Shown: positions 45,790 through 64,000 of the stretch, piece by piece
Position numbering within the stretch: the stretch's first letter is position 1
How the letters are laid out: each line of letters begins with the position of its first letter
Origin: Amblyornis subalaris
Lineage: Eukaryota > Chordata > Aves > Passeriformes > Ptilonorhynchidae
DNA length: 64,000 nucleotides
Direction: 5' to 3'
NCBI GenBank assembly: GCA_018881555.1
Contig: JACAXG010000060.1
Coordinates: 1,240,001 to 1,304,000 of the forward strand
Translations under genes and position numbers: made by a program
The notes under the pieces: model-generated
Databases searched by the model: none
The model's input: only the letters and a program-made list of their open reading frames with translations
What the model was told of the DNA's origin: nothing

Positions 45790-48700
45790 GTGAGTGAGCG
45801 AGCGCCGGGCAGCGCTCCCGGCTGGCCGGGCGGACGGGGCTGGGGCGTGTGAGAGTCCGGCGGGGCGGCTGTCGGCAGCACCGCTTCCCGTTGCGGTGGG
45901 CTTCGGGTAGCGGCGCTCCAAATAAGTTGCAGCTCGTGAAGTAACTGCAGGGCGTTTCTGGAATTTTGTTCTTCAAGTCCGTTTCTCTCTTCAATTTTTT
46001 AAAGAGAAATAAGAAAAGGAAGAGTGCAGAAGAAGTGGAGAAAGTGTCAGAAGACCAGAGCTCATCCGTCGAACAAGAACCTCCGGTAAAAGCAAAGAAA
46101 GCCAGAAAAAAGGAATGTTCAAAAGCGGAGAAAAAACTGTCAGACAGGTGAGTAGGTGACACCATTTTATGGTAAAATTGAACCCCCCAACGTGTAGATT
46201 TATCGTAATATCATCAGCTCGATGAAGCAATTAAGTTCTCGTCTACTACTCATCTTCAACTTGATGTCTAAGATTATTTTTAAGATTGTGTAAATCTTCT
46301 ATAGTTTTCCCCTGAAGGTGGAAAGTAGGGCAGCTTCTTGAAACGCTAGGTCTGCGAAGTGCAAATTCCCTGTTAGAGAGCTCTCAGGTCCAGCAGTTGG
46401 AGATGAAGACACATGGATCTAGTTCTCTCTGACACAGGGAGATGCTTTCCAGCAGTTGATGGCTTTATCCAGCAGAGCTGCAGTCAAAGGAGCAGAGGTG
46501 GTTTCAGCAGGAGCAAGGTGCCAGGCAGAGTGAGCTGTCTGTATCCCGCTGGGCCTCTGCAGTGACACAGAACCTCTCTGTGATGTTGTGTGCCCTCTTA
46601 GATGCTTGAAATGAGGCACTGGCAGAGCAGGCTGGAAGCTGGTCTCTCTACAGTGCAGTTTGGATAGTAAAGTGTGCTTGACTGTAGCACGAGGTTAACA
46701 TCATCCTTTCCCTGGCACTGTGCATTGTTGCCTCCTCCATGCCCATGGAACCTGTTTGCTGTGTTGATTCAGCAGCCTGATCCAGAGGCTCCTTTAGATC
46801 TGCTCATTGTTCATGCTCTTATGGCAGCTTTGGATAGATAGAGGTTTGTTCTGAGTTTCCTGGATACTGAGAAAGATTAAATCTGTTCTTAGTTCTGGTG
46901 TGCAAAAACGATTTATTTTTTCCCCTTCAATTTTAGAGGCTATCAAATTGTTTAATTCTGAAGTATTTCTGTATTACTCTTGGTAAATAATGAATGTGAT
47001 GTCCCAGGGACAGGAAGTAGTTTCTCATGTTGCTGAATGGTCAAATACATTTGTTTAATGCACAATAAACAAATAATGTTTGAGATTTTAAATTGAGCAT
47101 AATAATTTAAAATGTAAATTAAAATATCTCGGAGGCTTCAGTTCTTTGACCTCAAAAGCCCTATTTTTTTCAGATCAGTTGTAACCTGCTTGTCTCTTTC
47201 TGGTCAGAGAGGATGCTTTGGAGCAGGCAGATGAGGAGGAGGACCAAAAACTGTTTCAAAACAAAGCAAAGCAGAAGAAAAAGGCTTCTCAAGCCATCAC
47301 CAAAAGTGTTGTAAATTCAGCTACAGGCATTACTGCAAAACAGCAGAAGAGAAAAAGAGTGGCTGATGAAACAGCTGACAGAAGAACAGTGTTTGTTGGA
47401 AACTTGCCTGTCAACTGTACTGTTCAGGTACGTGGGGGGGTTCTGTCAGCTAAAGGAATGACAGGAGTTACAGCAGTCCTCAGTTTGAGAGGATGTTTCC
47501 TGCTGGAAAGTCACACACGTTTGTGATTGGAACTACTTTTGGGAATGTAGAAAATAGTGCTTGTTCTCAGAATCCATTAGAGGCAATCTCTGGTTTCCTG
47601 GAGTTGGGCTTCCTACTGCAGTGGATGCAGTGACTCCTTCTTGAGTAGAATTGGTCAGTTTCTCTGTCCATGAAAAAATGACTGAATAAATGAGAACTGC
47701 AATTACAGAGTTACTCTGCTTCTAATTTTATATGCAAACAGTGCTTCAGATTGTTACATAAAATATGTTAAATTTATACTTGCTTCTATAGCAGGAGGCA
47801 CAACTTCAGTTTTGGCAATCTGTAGAAGAAGCTGCCGGAAAAAAACACGGAAATAGTTACTAATTACTTAAATATTTTACTAGCCCTTTAAGGGACCTCA
47901 TATAAGGAAAACAGTGTAAGAACGGTATTAATTAAAATCTTAAACAATAATTCTCATTGGTTGAAAAATGTACTAAACATTTGTAATACCATCTGTCTAG
48001 GTACTGAAATCTCTTTTTAAGAAGTATGGACAAATCCAATCCATTCGCTTCCGATCCTTGGTATGTTGTTTCCTTTAATGTTATATAACAAAATTATTTG
48101 TTGATGTTAAAGGTCAATAGTATTTGTAACACTTGTACCTGTGTTAGCTTGGAAGCAGGTTTGGAGATACTTGGGTTTTGGTATTAGAAGAAGCCTTGGA
48201 GGTGTTGCCACAGGAGCACCACAGATGCATTTTTCCTGTAGCAGCAGTTGATCCAGGATCAGAGCTTTATGTTCTCTGAAAGAGGAATGCCTTTATTATT
48301 GCTCGTTTAGCTGAGGCATTGCTTACCTGTTTTTAAATCATAGTAGCAAAGACACATTGATTGGAAATAAGTATACTCACTAAAATAGTTGACTATAACA
48401 ATCTTGGAACTCAAGAAACATCTCAAAGTCAAAGCAAGCTCTTTAACTCTGAGGTTTTTTAGACCATCTCTAGAACAAGCTGCGTCCGTCATTTGCTCAC
48501 TGTACTGGCTACATTGCTTTGGGTAGCACCTCTTTGAATTCCTCTTTGTCCTAAAGAAAAACTCCTTGTGATAAGTTGACACTAGGCCCACCTAACTCAA
48601 GCTCTTTTTATCTTTAAGATTCCAGCGGAAGATACTGTATCCAAAAAGGTAGCAGCAATCAAGTAGGTTCCTCTTGTGAATTTTGTGTATTATTTTTCAA

Positions 48701-51700
48701 GGCCTAAATAAAATTTAAGTGTTGGTTGTTAAAAGTTTGTCAATATAAGGTCTTTTTAATGTATTTTTTTCTTTGTCTTTTGTCATTACCTTTGTGTGTA
48801 TTAAATTTTCTTGACAAGTAATAAGGAATTATGTGCCATGTGTACTAGTAATTTGTTACCTGAGGTTGCATTTGTTATACTTTAGGAAGGAGGAAGATGC
48901 TAAAAGTCTTTAATTTCTTCGGATATGTTTATGAGCTGAGGAAGCTTGCTCAGGGTGCCTATATGGGCTGTGCAAGATGTACACGGGGACTCCCTTGCAC
49001 ATACAGGGGGCAGCTTGACCTGCAAGAGAACTGAAGTTGATAGTGTGCACAAAACAAGCAGAGGCATAAATGTGTTCAGCAAGAAGTGCTTGTGCACTGC
49101 ACAGCATCAGTAACATGTCCTTTTCATGTTCCAGGCATAAGGTGCACCCTAATGCAAAGTTCGTCAATGCTTATGTTGTCTTTAAGGAAGAATGTGATGC
49201 CCAGAAGGCTCTGAAGGAGTAAGTCTCAGTTTTGTTTCTCATTCCCTGTTGAAGAGGTGGTTCAGGTAGATTTACAGCTAAATTTAAACAACTTCCCCTC
49301 TTTTGCCTGAATCAGAATAAAATGTTGGTTCAAACTTAAAAGTAACTTCTGCTTTGGAATATTGCTGTGCAGTGACATTGTCAATGAAGTAATGCTTATT
49401 TCACTTTTAAAACCTTTTGCTTTTGACTACGAGAGGAATGGAACAGAAATTGCTAGTGGATATCACATCAGAGTTGACACTGCATCTAAAACCAGTTCAG
49501 TAAGTAAGAATTGTGACTAGAAAACCTCTTTTCTGGTTTGGTTGTGGGGGGTTTTTATTGTTTTTGTTTGGTTATTTTGCTTTTTTCTGTAACAAATAAC
49601 TTACTGTCTTGTCTCTCTTGTCTTTAGCATGACAATAAACGATCTGTGTTCTTGGGAAATCTTTCATATGGTAAGTCTAGAATGGATTGTTATGCATCAT
49701 TATTTAGCATTTAGGGAAGATGTTGACATTAGGCCTTTTATTTCTTGGTTTTTAGGGTAGCATGTTTAGGTAGATAAATATCTTCTTTTGGAATTAATTT
49801 TTATTTGTTAATTGAAACACCCAAAGGGGTTGTAAGTTTCTGTCAAGTTCTGCAGGTCGATTGTTTTCTTTATTGTAGGTAGCACTGCAAGTGCTTTTAG
49901 TTCTTGTTGTTGCTTGATGATTTTTAAATAAAAATGATTAAGTTGCATACGCCATACTTCTCTAAACTGTTCAAGCGTTACCAATACCTGATTGTGAGCC
50001 AGTTCCAAATGATCGACAGTGATGGCTTGTCATTTCGATGCTGTCTGTGAGCCACAGGGTGAGTGACTGTCCAGGCAGGGCTAAGAGTTGGACTTGATGA
50101 TCTTTGTGGGTCAGTTCCAACTCAGAATATTCCATGATTCTGTCATTTGCTGTGCTCTGGAAGTACTTCAGCAGCTTGAACCTTTCTCAGCACATCTAGG
50201 TCCCATTGCTGTAGTTAAACCCATACTATTGAGTTCAGCCCCTCCCTTTAGTAGAGAGATGTTTATATTGATGTCAGGGGATTGTATGAACTGTACCTAT
50301 GCAAAAAAAGAAAATAACCTGTATTTTTGTGATGGCACATCACACTTGTCCGTGTAGGCATGAGATGAGCCTCACACATCCAGCCATTATCAGAATGGTA
50401 TAGCGGCTGTGGTTGGAAACTGTAAATCCCTTCTCCCCCGTTCAGCTAAAATTCATGGCTCAGTCAATGAGCAGATGACTTGAAGAACTGCCAGCTCAAG
50501 CTCATTATCATCGGCATTAATTCTTAGAAGGAAATTCTGGCATAAGGAGGAGCTACAAAATTTTACACCAGGAATCTTAATTTCCACTATGTTCCAACCA
50601 TAAATGAAATTATTTNAAAAAATTATTTCGGTCTTTGCCTTTGTTCTTCTTTGTGATTTATGTCATAGTCTTCAGAGCTGGAGGAGAATCAGTAACTGTC
50701 AAAATAAATAGCCCTTTATAAAGTCTGCTTTGTTAACTTGCTGGGATTTTTCTGAACCACTGATATTTGTCTACCTATCTGTATTCATATGATAATATAT
50801 ATTTAAATATATTTGTTTGTGTCCCTGAATGGGTAAATATGAAATAATTGGATTTGAGCCAGGCTCTTAAAGCCATGTGTGTCCCTGAAGAAGCATCTGT
50901 TCCATTGTGTTGCCTGCAGACATCCGCGATGATGCTGTGCGGGAACACTTCCATGTCTGCGGAGACGTCGTGGGAGTGCGAGTTGTGAGAGACAGGAGGA
51001 CGGGCCTGGGGAAAGGCTTTGGCTACGTTCTCTTTGAGGTATGTGGGAATGGCCTGCTCCAGCACACGGGGAGTTCTTCAAACCCTGCATTGGGGTCTGC
51101 CTTTATAGCACTTTTATTTTTAGTAATTTCTGGGGGGTTGTATGTGTTTATGTGTGTATATGTCTGATGTTAAGTGGTAGTGGTGGTATGTATGTTGAAA
51201 GCAGCTTGGAAGACCGGTTCTGTGGAAGCAAATGCAAACCATATTATTTTAGGTTTTGTACAAAGGAAATTGTAAAACGGTGGGATGAAAGAAGTGACTT
51301 TAAGGTAATGACTTAAAAGGAGGGACAGATGAGTTCATTTGGTGTAACTGCAATGCTCTCCCATTTCTTATGTGTCAGAATATGAGAGGAATTCTTTTCT
51401 GCAGCTGGTTTGGTGACTGGCTCTCCATTTTTTATTCAGTACAGCTTGCTTTCTCATGGCAGTCTCCCAGCTTCATCTTCTTCAGTTCCTGCAGCCCAAT
51501 GCCTTTTTTTTCCTCAGTTTCTCCTTGTCTCCCTGCCTCTGACTTTGGTGTCTCATGTAAGCTGTTCTATAGCCTGTTTTCAAGTGTCTGTGCCTCAGTG
51601 TGTGGGTTGTGTGGGAGTGCTGGTGTTCCTTAGCAGAGATGATGNATCATTCACTAAATAGAGCAGTTTGAGTGCTTTTCATTGTAAAATCCTGCTCACA

Positions 51701-52089
51701 GATTTTAAGGAAAAGTTTGTTTGAAAGCAATCAGTTGCAAGTAATGCTGCTTTTAAACTGGATGTCCTGTTTTGTAGAATACAGATGCTGTACATCTTGC
51801 TCTGAAGCTCAACAACTCCGTTCTGATGGGAAGAAAGATACGAGTGCAGCGTGTAGCAGAGAAGAGGAAAGCACAGAAAAGTCCAGACCAGTCTCATGCT
51901 CTCAAGGACAGAGTTGATAAGAAGAGGAAAAAAGAAAAGAGCTGCTCTAACAATTCCTTTGTTGGTGAAAAAGCAACCCCATTAAAGAAGAACACGAAAC
52001 CAAAAAGACTAAAAACTATTCCTAGGAATAAAGCTGGGAAAAACAAACAGTCCTTTGATAAAAATCAATCAGCTAAAAATGCTAATTAG
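45607..52089 (+). CDS. RBM34: RBM34, RNA-binding motif protein 34
   Basis: Predicted nucleolar RNA-binding protein with two RRMs, related to yeast Nop12. Exons: 45607-45789, 46005-46147, 47208-47427, 48001-48060, 48619-48662, 49135-49218, 49436-49499, 49628-49670, 50920-51038, 51778-52089. They give 1,272 nt and 423 residues (human about 430). RRM1 is at ~168-265, with RNP2 VFVGNL at 170-175 and a long basic insertion. RRM2 is at ~271-346, with RNP2 VFLGNL at 273-278 and RNP1 KGFGYVLF at 312-319. The N-terminal third and the tail are Lys/Glu-rich and basic. The start ATG at 45607 has A at -3 and lies in a CpG island. It is downstream of ARID4B and upstream of TOMM20, as in human. Exon 1 is the least certain part because it diverges most from mammals. 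Confidence 0.95.
46005..46147 (+). CDS. RBM34: RBM34 exon 2: basic region
   Basis: Encodes [20 protein letters not shown] then [13 protein letters not shown] and KAEKKLSDR. The last block aligns with AEKKLADR in human. The acceptor must be at 46004, because the next AG would give an immediate stop. Donor GTGAGT. Confidence 0.93.
46148..47207 (+). other. RBM34: RBM34 intron 2
   Basis: 1.06-kb intron, mixed composition, acceptor tctggtcag. No repeat family recognised. Confidence 0.8.
47208..47427 (+). CDS. RBM34: RBM34 exon 3: RRM1 start
   Basis: Acidic start [16 protein letters not shown], a basic stretch (QQKRKRV), then [16 protein letters not shown] with the RNP2 motif of RRM1. Donor gtacgt at 47428, phase 0. 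Confidence 0.96.
47428..48000 (+). other. RBM34: RBM34 intron 3
   Basis: 0.57-kb AT-rich intron ending tctgtctag. Nothing recognised inside. Confidence 0.85.
48001..48060 (+). CDS. RBM34: RBM34 exon 4: RRM1
   Basis: A 60-nt exon, 20 codons: [20 protein letters not shown], helix 1 and strand 2 of RRM1. Both boundaries are phase 0, so skipping would keep the frame but destroy the domain. Confidence 0.95.
48061..48618 (+). other. RBM34: RBM34 intron 4
   Basis: 0.56-kb intron, acceptor tctttaag. A minus-strand frame at 48307-48591 has no known product. Confidence 0.8.
48619..48662 (+). CDS. RBM34: RBM34 exon 5: RRM1 insertion
   Basis: A 44-nt exon encoding [15 protein letters not shown], aligned with IPAEGTLSKKLAAIK in human; the Lys codon is split 2+1. 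Donor gtaggt at 48663. Confidence 0.94.
49135..49218 (+). CDS. RBM34: RBM34 exon 6: RRM1 RNP1 strand
   Basis: Encodes [20 protein letters not shown] then [15 protein letters not shown] is the diverged RNP1 strand of RRM1. Donor GTAAGT at 49219; the last codon is split after GA. Confidence 0.95.
49436..49499 (+). CDS. RBM34: RBM34 exon 7: RRM1 end
   Basis: Encodes [20 protein letters not shown] then S. The frame requires the second AG of a tandem acGAGAG acceptor; using the first would shift the frame. The completed boundary codon is GAG (Glu), where I recall Arg in human. The polypyrimidine tract is weak and T-rich only further upstream. Confidence 0.9.
49628..49670 (+). CDS. RBM34: RBM34 exon 8: RRM2 start
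   Basis: A 43-nt exon encoding [14 protein letters not shown], carrying RNP2 of the second RRM. Donor GTAAGT at 49671, phase 1. Confidence 0.95.
49671..50919 (+). other. RBM34: RBM34 intron 8
   Basis: 1.25-kb intron containing a short CR1 tail (about 50075-50143) and otherwise unassigned sequence; acceptor ttgcctgcag. Confidence 0.85.
50075..50143 (+). mobile_element. CR1 LINE 3'-terminal fragment
   Basis: Contains gttggacttgatgatctttg followed by gggtcagttccaactcag and a final ccatgattctg. This is the 3' end of a CR1 element, with its terminal ATGATTCT-type repeat unit reduced to one copy. Only the last ~70 bases remain. Confidence 0.75.
50920..51038 (+). CDS. RBM34: RBM34 exon 9: RRM2 core
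   Basis: Encodes [28 protein letters not shown] and [14 protein letters not shown]1 KGFGYVLF is intact, with the aromatic positions expected for RNA stacking. Noticeably richer in GC than neighbouring exons. Phase 0 donor gtatgt. Confidence 0.97.
51039..51777 (+). other. RBM34: RBM34 intron 9
   Basis: 0.74-kb T-rich intron, acceptor ttttgtag. Overlapping frames at 51370-51661 look like chance in pyrimidine-rich sequence. Confidence 0.8.
51778..52089 (+). CDS. RBM34: RBM34 exon 10: RRM2 end and basic tail
   Basis: Starts [20 protein letters not shown] then [15 protein letters not shown], closing RRM2. A Lys-rich tail follows, including [20 protein letters not shown], which aligns with SLFIGEKAVLLK in human. 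Stop TAG at 52087-52089. Confidence 0.96.
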   Translation, partial: NTDAVHLALKLNNSVLMGRKIRVQRVAEKRKAQKSPDQSHALKDRVDKKRKKEKSCSNNSFVGEKATPLKKNTKPKRLKTIPRNKAGKNKQSFDKNQSAKNAN

Positions 52090-52434
52090 TGTTACAAAGA
52101 TTGATATATATGAGAGTGTTGTGTCATAAATTTTGTTTGCTAATACAGCTGTTGTTATTCTTGGTGTTTGCTCTGGGGCATTTGGCTTCTCCCAGATGGT
52201 GGCATGAGGTGCTGCATGATTTTATTCCTGTGTTCCAGGAATCCGTCTCCAGTCGAGGTCTTGCTGCNGAGTTTTAACTGTGAAATCTTTCTTTCGTAGT
52301 TGCATAGGATTACCCAAAATGACTGCAGAAAAAAGTGACTCACATGCAGACTGGGTCTGTGGTGAAATGGAAATCATTGCCTAGATAGGTTTGTTGGTTT
52401 GGGTGGGTTTTTTGTTGTCCAGAGGTGGTTAATG
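52090..52434 (+). other. RBM34 3' UTR and spacer, no canonical poly(A) signal
   Basis: About 340 bases between the RBM34 stop and a CR1 fragment. I find no AATAAA or ATTAAA here; CATAAA at about 52126-52131 is the nearest variant. The transcript end is therefore not placed. Confidence 0.6.
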
Positions 52435-52795
52435 GAGCTGGTGAAGGGTCTGGAGCACAAGTCTGATGAGCAGCAGCTGAGAGAGCTGGGGGTGTTTAGC
52501 CCAGAGAAAAGGAGGCTGGGGGAGACCTTATCACTCTGTACAGGTGCCTGTAAGGAGGCTGGAATGAGGTGAGGATGGGTCTCTTCTCCCAGGTGATAAG
52601 TGACAGGACAAGAGGAAATGGCCTCGAGCTGCGCCAGGGGAGGTTTAGGTTGGATATTCGGAGGAATTTCTTCTCAGGAAGGGTGATTTAACATTGGAAG
52701 GGGCTGCCCAGGGAGGTGGTCCCTGGAGGTGTTTAAGGAAAGACTGGACGTGGCACTGAGTACCACGGTCTAGTGAAGGTGGTGCTGTTCGGTGA
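52435..52795 (+). mobile_element. CR1 LINE fragment, plus orientation
   Basis: Reads tggagctggtgaagggtctg, then gataagtgacaggacaagag, ggatattcggaggaatttct and gggctgcccagggaggtggt, the 3' part of CR1 ORF2 in sense orientation. Its frame is broken by stops. It ends near ttcggt without the CR1 tail, at the edge of the TOMM20 CpG island. It appears to be of the same subfamily as the copy at 45112-45375. Confidence 0.9.
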
Positions 52796-52968
52796 GACGT
52801 GGTCATCCCGGACGTCTTCCTCAGCGATCTCGTTTCGCCCCTCCTCACGGCACTGCGGGGCAAACGCCTGAGCTCACGCCACGCCCCCGCCCGCGCACCT
52901 CCCCCCGCGCATGCGCCCCGGCCTCCGCGCAGGCACCGCGGGAGGCGCCCCCTGCCGCCGCGGGCTGA

Positions 52969-52985
52969 TGACGTGAGCGGAAGTG
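52969..52985 (+). promoter_or_regulatory. CRE-like and ETS/NRF-2 motifs, TOMM20 promoter
   Basis: TGACGTGA (52969-52976) immediately followed by GCGGAAGTG (52977-52985), about 100 nt before the start codon. CREB-type and GABPA (NRF-2) sites are known regulators of nuclear genes for mitochondrial proteins, which fits this gene. Motif match only. Confidence 0.6.
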
Positions 52986-52986
52986 A

Positions 52987-60863
<7,877 letters not shown>

Positions 60864-61230
60864 GGTCACACCACAACGGGGGGAAAAAAAGTTTTCTTAC
60901 CCCAGAAGATGAGCATCAGTAGGGGGATAAAGGGGCAAACATAGTAGTTAATGGACTGTGTACCACATCGGGTTCTACCAGAGTTAAAATTAACTTTGTG
61001 TAGGTGGATTTCGCAGGATTTTATTTATTATCCCAGTGAAAAGTGTATTTTGATAAGAATTCATTTTATAAATACACTGTGTTGAGTTATCAAAGTATCA
61101 CTAACTTCATTATTATTAAAATACGCCGTTGTAATGTTGTACATATACAGACATAAAACTACAACCTATTAAAAACCCAATGCTCATTTTTGAAAAACAA
61201 AGTTATGGCAATAAAGATTTATCTGCACTT
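60864..61230 (+). other. TOMM20: TOMM20 proximal 3' UTR
   Basis: AT-rich sequence from the stop to the first canonical poly(A) signal. Human TOMM20 has a longer 3' UTR, so transcription may continue to later, non-canonical sites. Confidence 0.7.
61210..61215 (+). terminator. TOMM20 poly(A) signal AATAAA
   Basis: AATAAA followed 18 bases later by cttgtgtgtccct, a G/T-rich downstream element. I see no other canonical hexamer from here to 64,000; ATTAAA variants occur (for example about 63587). Confidence 0.75.
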
Positions 61231-64000
61231 GTGTGTCCCTATAGTACTACTTTAAAATACAGAATATTTGGGTGTCAGAGCAAATGATCTAAAACTGACA
61301 ACATTAAAANTTATTTTTAATGTTATGGATGGTCTTCCAATGCTTTTAATTAAGTTTAAAACCTTGTGTCATTTCCTGAGGAAACAAACATATGATCATT
61401 TAAACAGTAACAGATCACCTTAGAAAGAGATGCAAATCACAGTGGTAATAGATGACTGGCTGCAGAAAGAACAACAAATCCATTTCTGTCAGGAAAAATA
61501 ACGTGTAAAATGGTCAAGTCAAAATTATTGGCAAACCTGAAAGCTCTGTTAATGCAGGTGTCTGAAACAAAGCTGTTTGGAATAGAACCTGGGGCAGATT
61601 GTAAGAGCACGAAGGTTGGGCATTTTTTTTGAAAGCTTGAAACTTTGCAAGATAGACAATTGACATTTCAGTCTGTAGTCTTCAAGACCAAAGCAAATGA
61701 TTGTTAAGTCTTAAGGCGTTTGCCTTAAGAAAAAAATTGCACTGATAAGGTAAGACAATGATATTGCTGGGGTACATACCAAAAGCTAATGGAATTAGGC
61801 GTTGTAAGATTTCAGTATGGTGTGGTGAATTATCCTTTGCGAGGGAAAAGGAGACAAACAATATACAGACTCATGTGAGTAGAAGTGTACTTGTGAAAGC
61901 AAGCTATTCATGGATAGGATCTTTTAAATGTCGGAACAGATTGGCTTCTACTATTCCCTACGTTTGTGCTATCAGCACTCAGGTGGCAGAAGAAACAATT
62001 AAAAATGTAGCTTTATCTTTTTGACACAGTGACTGATTTTTAACTTAGGGAGAATGCTTTGAGTTGTCAGCCTTTCAGACCAGGTGACAGTTTGTACTAA
62101 TGATGCTGCTAGATTAATTGGAAGCTACTAGGTGGCATAGTCTAAGAGAGGTACTTTGAGAGCACTCTAGCCAACATTCCTGGCTGTCTCTCTCATGTCA
62201 GCCTCGTGTAAGTTTCTGTAAAGGCAGAATCTCCTCAGTGGTGGAGGAATTGCCTCACACAGGGTTTTTGAGAGGTTAAGTGGATAGTTGATGGTGACCT
62301 AGCAGTCAAATACCTGAGTTTGGGAGTAGAAATGGCTCTTACTGAGTCTGTCTGCTTAGATGGTTTGCTTTGGAAGAGATATTATCCCCTTAATCCCTTG
62401 AAAACATGATTTCCAAAGATTTGAGGTGCTATTGAATCTTTCTGTAATGTGACAAACACTGAAGGTAGTGGGTGGTATCAACAAACATCTTAAACAGCTG
62501 GCTGTAGTTTAGTCTTTATGCTTGAATTGTTTAGGTAGCGTAAGGTAAAACTTAGTAGTCATATTCTTCAGGTGACAATGGGTGGGGTGCTCTTTTAATT
62601 TATTTTACAGGGAGTCATTTTACACTTAAAAATACTGTGAAATTGCAGAAGGTTCTGTTTTTAATTAGGCTGTTGAAAGAGTCTTTCTTTTCCCTTCTAA
62701 CTCTTAAAAGTAAAAAGTAGGAATTCTTAGGTTATGTTGACAGAACTGTAAGTATATTTGCCTTCTGTCTTGATGGTCACTTCAGTATATCTTTTTAGTT
62801 CAGCTTTTAACTTTGTCTTACGGTAAATCAAACTCTTCCATCCTGCTTTGAAAAGCAGCATAAGATAAAAGTAGCACCCTTCCTTTAAATCTGAACAATT
62901 TTCTACACTCTTTGGTGTAATGNTAACAATTTGAATTCACATTTTAGCTTACAGCAAAGCTCTCCTGAACTAAATGTGTTTCAGCAAACCTGGGTGTCAA
63001 TACTGATTTTGATGGAAGGCTTGGTGACAGTCTGATTATTCCTATGAATTGTATTTGCTTTAATAAGCATCATAGACACACATATTGCTCTAACCCTTTT
63101 TAGTTTTGTTTGTCCCGCAAAGTTAGATGCAAACAAAATTTTAGATAGCATAGGTTTAAATGTAGCCTTAAATGCGTATTTATTCTCACGTTTGATAAAC
63201 CCCGAAGTACCTGGTTAGTATGCTAGAGCAAGCACTTGATACCTGTTTTGAGTGCCTTGGCTGATAGCATGGGAATGCTGAATCCTTTTAACAAGACTTG
63301 AATCTTTTTCTTTTCCCCACATCTCCCAGTGACGCTAATACTGTACAACTGTGAAGACTTGGAAGATACTGTCTAGAATGGGAGTCTGCTCTTGCTCCAG
63401 CAGTGACAGGCTGACAGTGGTATAGCTAAGCATGCACAGTCCACAGATGTTTCAGACACGAGCAAAGACACTGGTTTCAGACAAGAGCAAAGTGCAGGTC
63501 ATGGTAAGGATGGTTGTTACTGCATCAGCAGTAGTAATGCCATTGCATTAGCTGTGCTTGGTGCTGTATTTCTTTTCACCTGTGCAAATTAAAAAAATGT
63601 GAAAGTGAGCCATTCCAGTTCTGGATTTGCTGCTACTGAGCTCACAGCTACTGGTGAATAAGATTTGTAATCTTATTTTACTGCAGGTTAAACTGCTAAT
63701 CTTTCTCCCAGAAAGAACCATCTTCCCTTCTGTGGTTCTCCAAAAACAAGGCACTTGTTTTCAGCACTAAAATGATTTCTTATAAAGAAAATGAGAGGTC
63801 TGTTAGTTTCATGTTGGGAAGTCTTCTGTCATCGGTTACGAGTTTCTCGGGCAGCTTTTATAGAAAAAACCCACCCAGCTGGTTTCATTATCATGCAGGA
63901 CTACCTTTGATGTCTCACCATTAAGTTTTCTAGATAATGGAATCAAATCCAAAACCAGAGTGATCAGGCACACAATGAATCATCTGGCACTAATTTCCTT
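61231..64000. other. Downstream region, distal 3' UTR or intergenic
   Basis: Mostly AT-rich, with short open frames (61758-62024 plus, 63548-63754 minus) that match nothing I know. No CR1 or LTR signature seen. Confidence 0.6.
63450..63492. repeat. Short tandem duplication, period 25
   Basis: tttcagacacgagcaaag at 63450-63467 and tttcagacaagagcaaag at 63475-63492 differ at one base. Confidence 0.75.

Larger units (their letters stand above)
45380..45870. promoter_or_regulatory. CpG island promoter of RBM34
   Basis: Abrupt change to very GC-rich, CpG-dense sequence covering the presumed start site, coding exon 1 and the start of intron 1. No TATA box seen. The 325-residue minus-strand frame across it (45188-46165) is a composition artefact joined to CR1 sequence. 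Confidence 0.85.

Noticed and set aside
45188..46165. 325-residue minus-strand open frame
   Set aside because: It crosses the CpG island and RBM34 exons 1-2 in antisense, and its C-terminal end is CR1 ORF2 sequence ([20 protein letters not shown]). High GC removes stop codons; not a gene.

Overview
The window is vertebrate nuclear DNA, almost certainly from a bird. Three multi-exon genes with GT-AG introns lie head to tail on the + strand. The introns are AT-rich, promoters sit in sharp CpG islands, and the recognisable repeats are CR1 LINE 3' fragments and avian-type LTRs. The exon translations align closely with vertebrate ARID4B, RBM34 and TOMM20 as I remember them. The same three genes are neighbours in the same relative orientation at human 1q42.3, so this is a conserved synteny block. 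The species cannot be read from the sequence.

Layout: positions 1-42,420 hold the last 16 coding exons of ARID4B (1,116 residues to the stop at 40,779, then a 3' UTR with a poly(A) signal at 42,395). The first ~200 residues and the promoter lie before the window. Positions 42,420-45,380 are intergenic and hold a 753-bp LTR with an adjoining minus-strand tRNA-Lys-type primer binding site, and a CR1 fragment. Positions 45,380-52,400 hold all of RBM34 (10 coding exons, 423 residues), starting in a CpG island. Positions 52,435-52,795 are a CR1 fragment. Positions 52,840-61,230 hold all of TOMM20 (5 coding exons, 145 residues), again from a CpG island, with its poly(A) signal at 61,210. The rest, to 64,000, is downstream or alternative 3' UTR sequence in which I recognise no gene.

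The products work in different compartments: ARID4B is a chromatin adaptor of the SIN3-HDAC corepressor, RBM34 is a nucleolar-type RNA-binding protein with two RRMs, and TOMM20 is the mitochondrial outer-membrane import receptor. Nothing suggests an operon-like functional unit. RBM34 and TOMM20 do share a promoter design (CpG island with ETS and CRE-like motifs close to the ATG) typical of housekeeping genes.

I found no protein-coding gene on the minus strand and no convincing tRNA, rRNA, snoRNA or CRISPR. The most useful oddities are a GC-AG intron in ARID4B, a tandem donor pair 12 nt apart in ARID4B, a 139-bp LTR remnant with an intact 5-bp target duplication, a perfect 17-bp inverted repeat in a 9.6-kb intron, and CR1 fragments abutting both downstream promoters. 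I do not see an undescribed biological system here.
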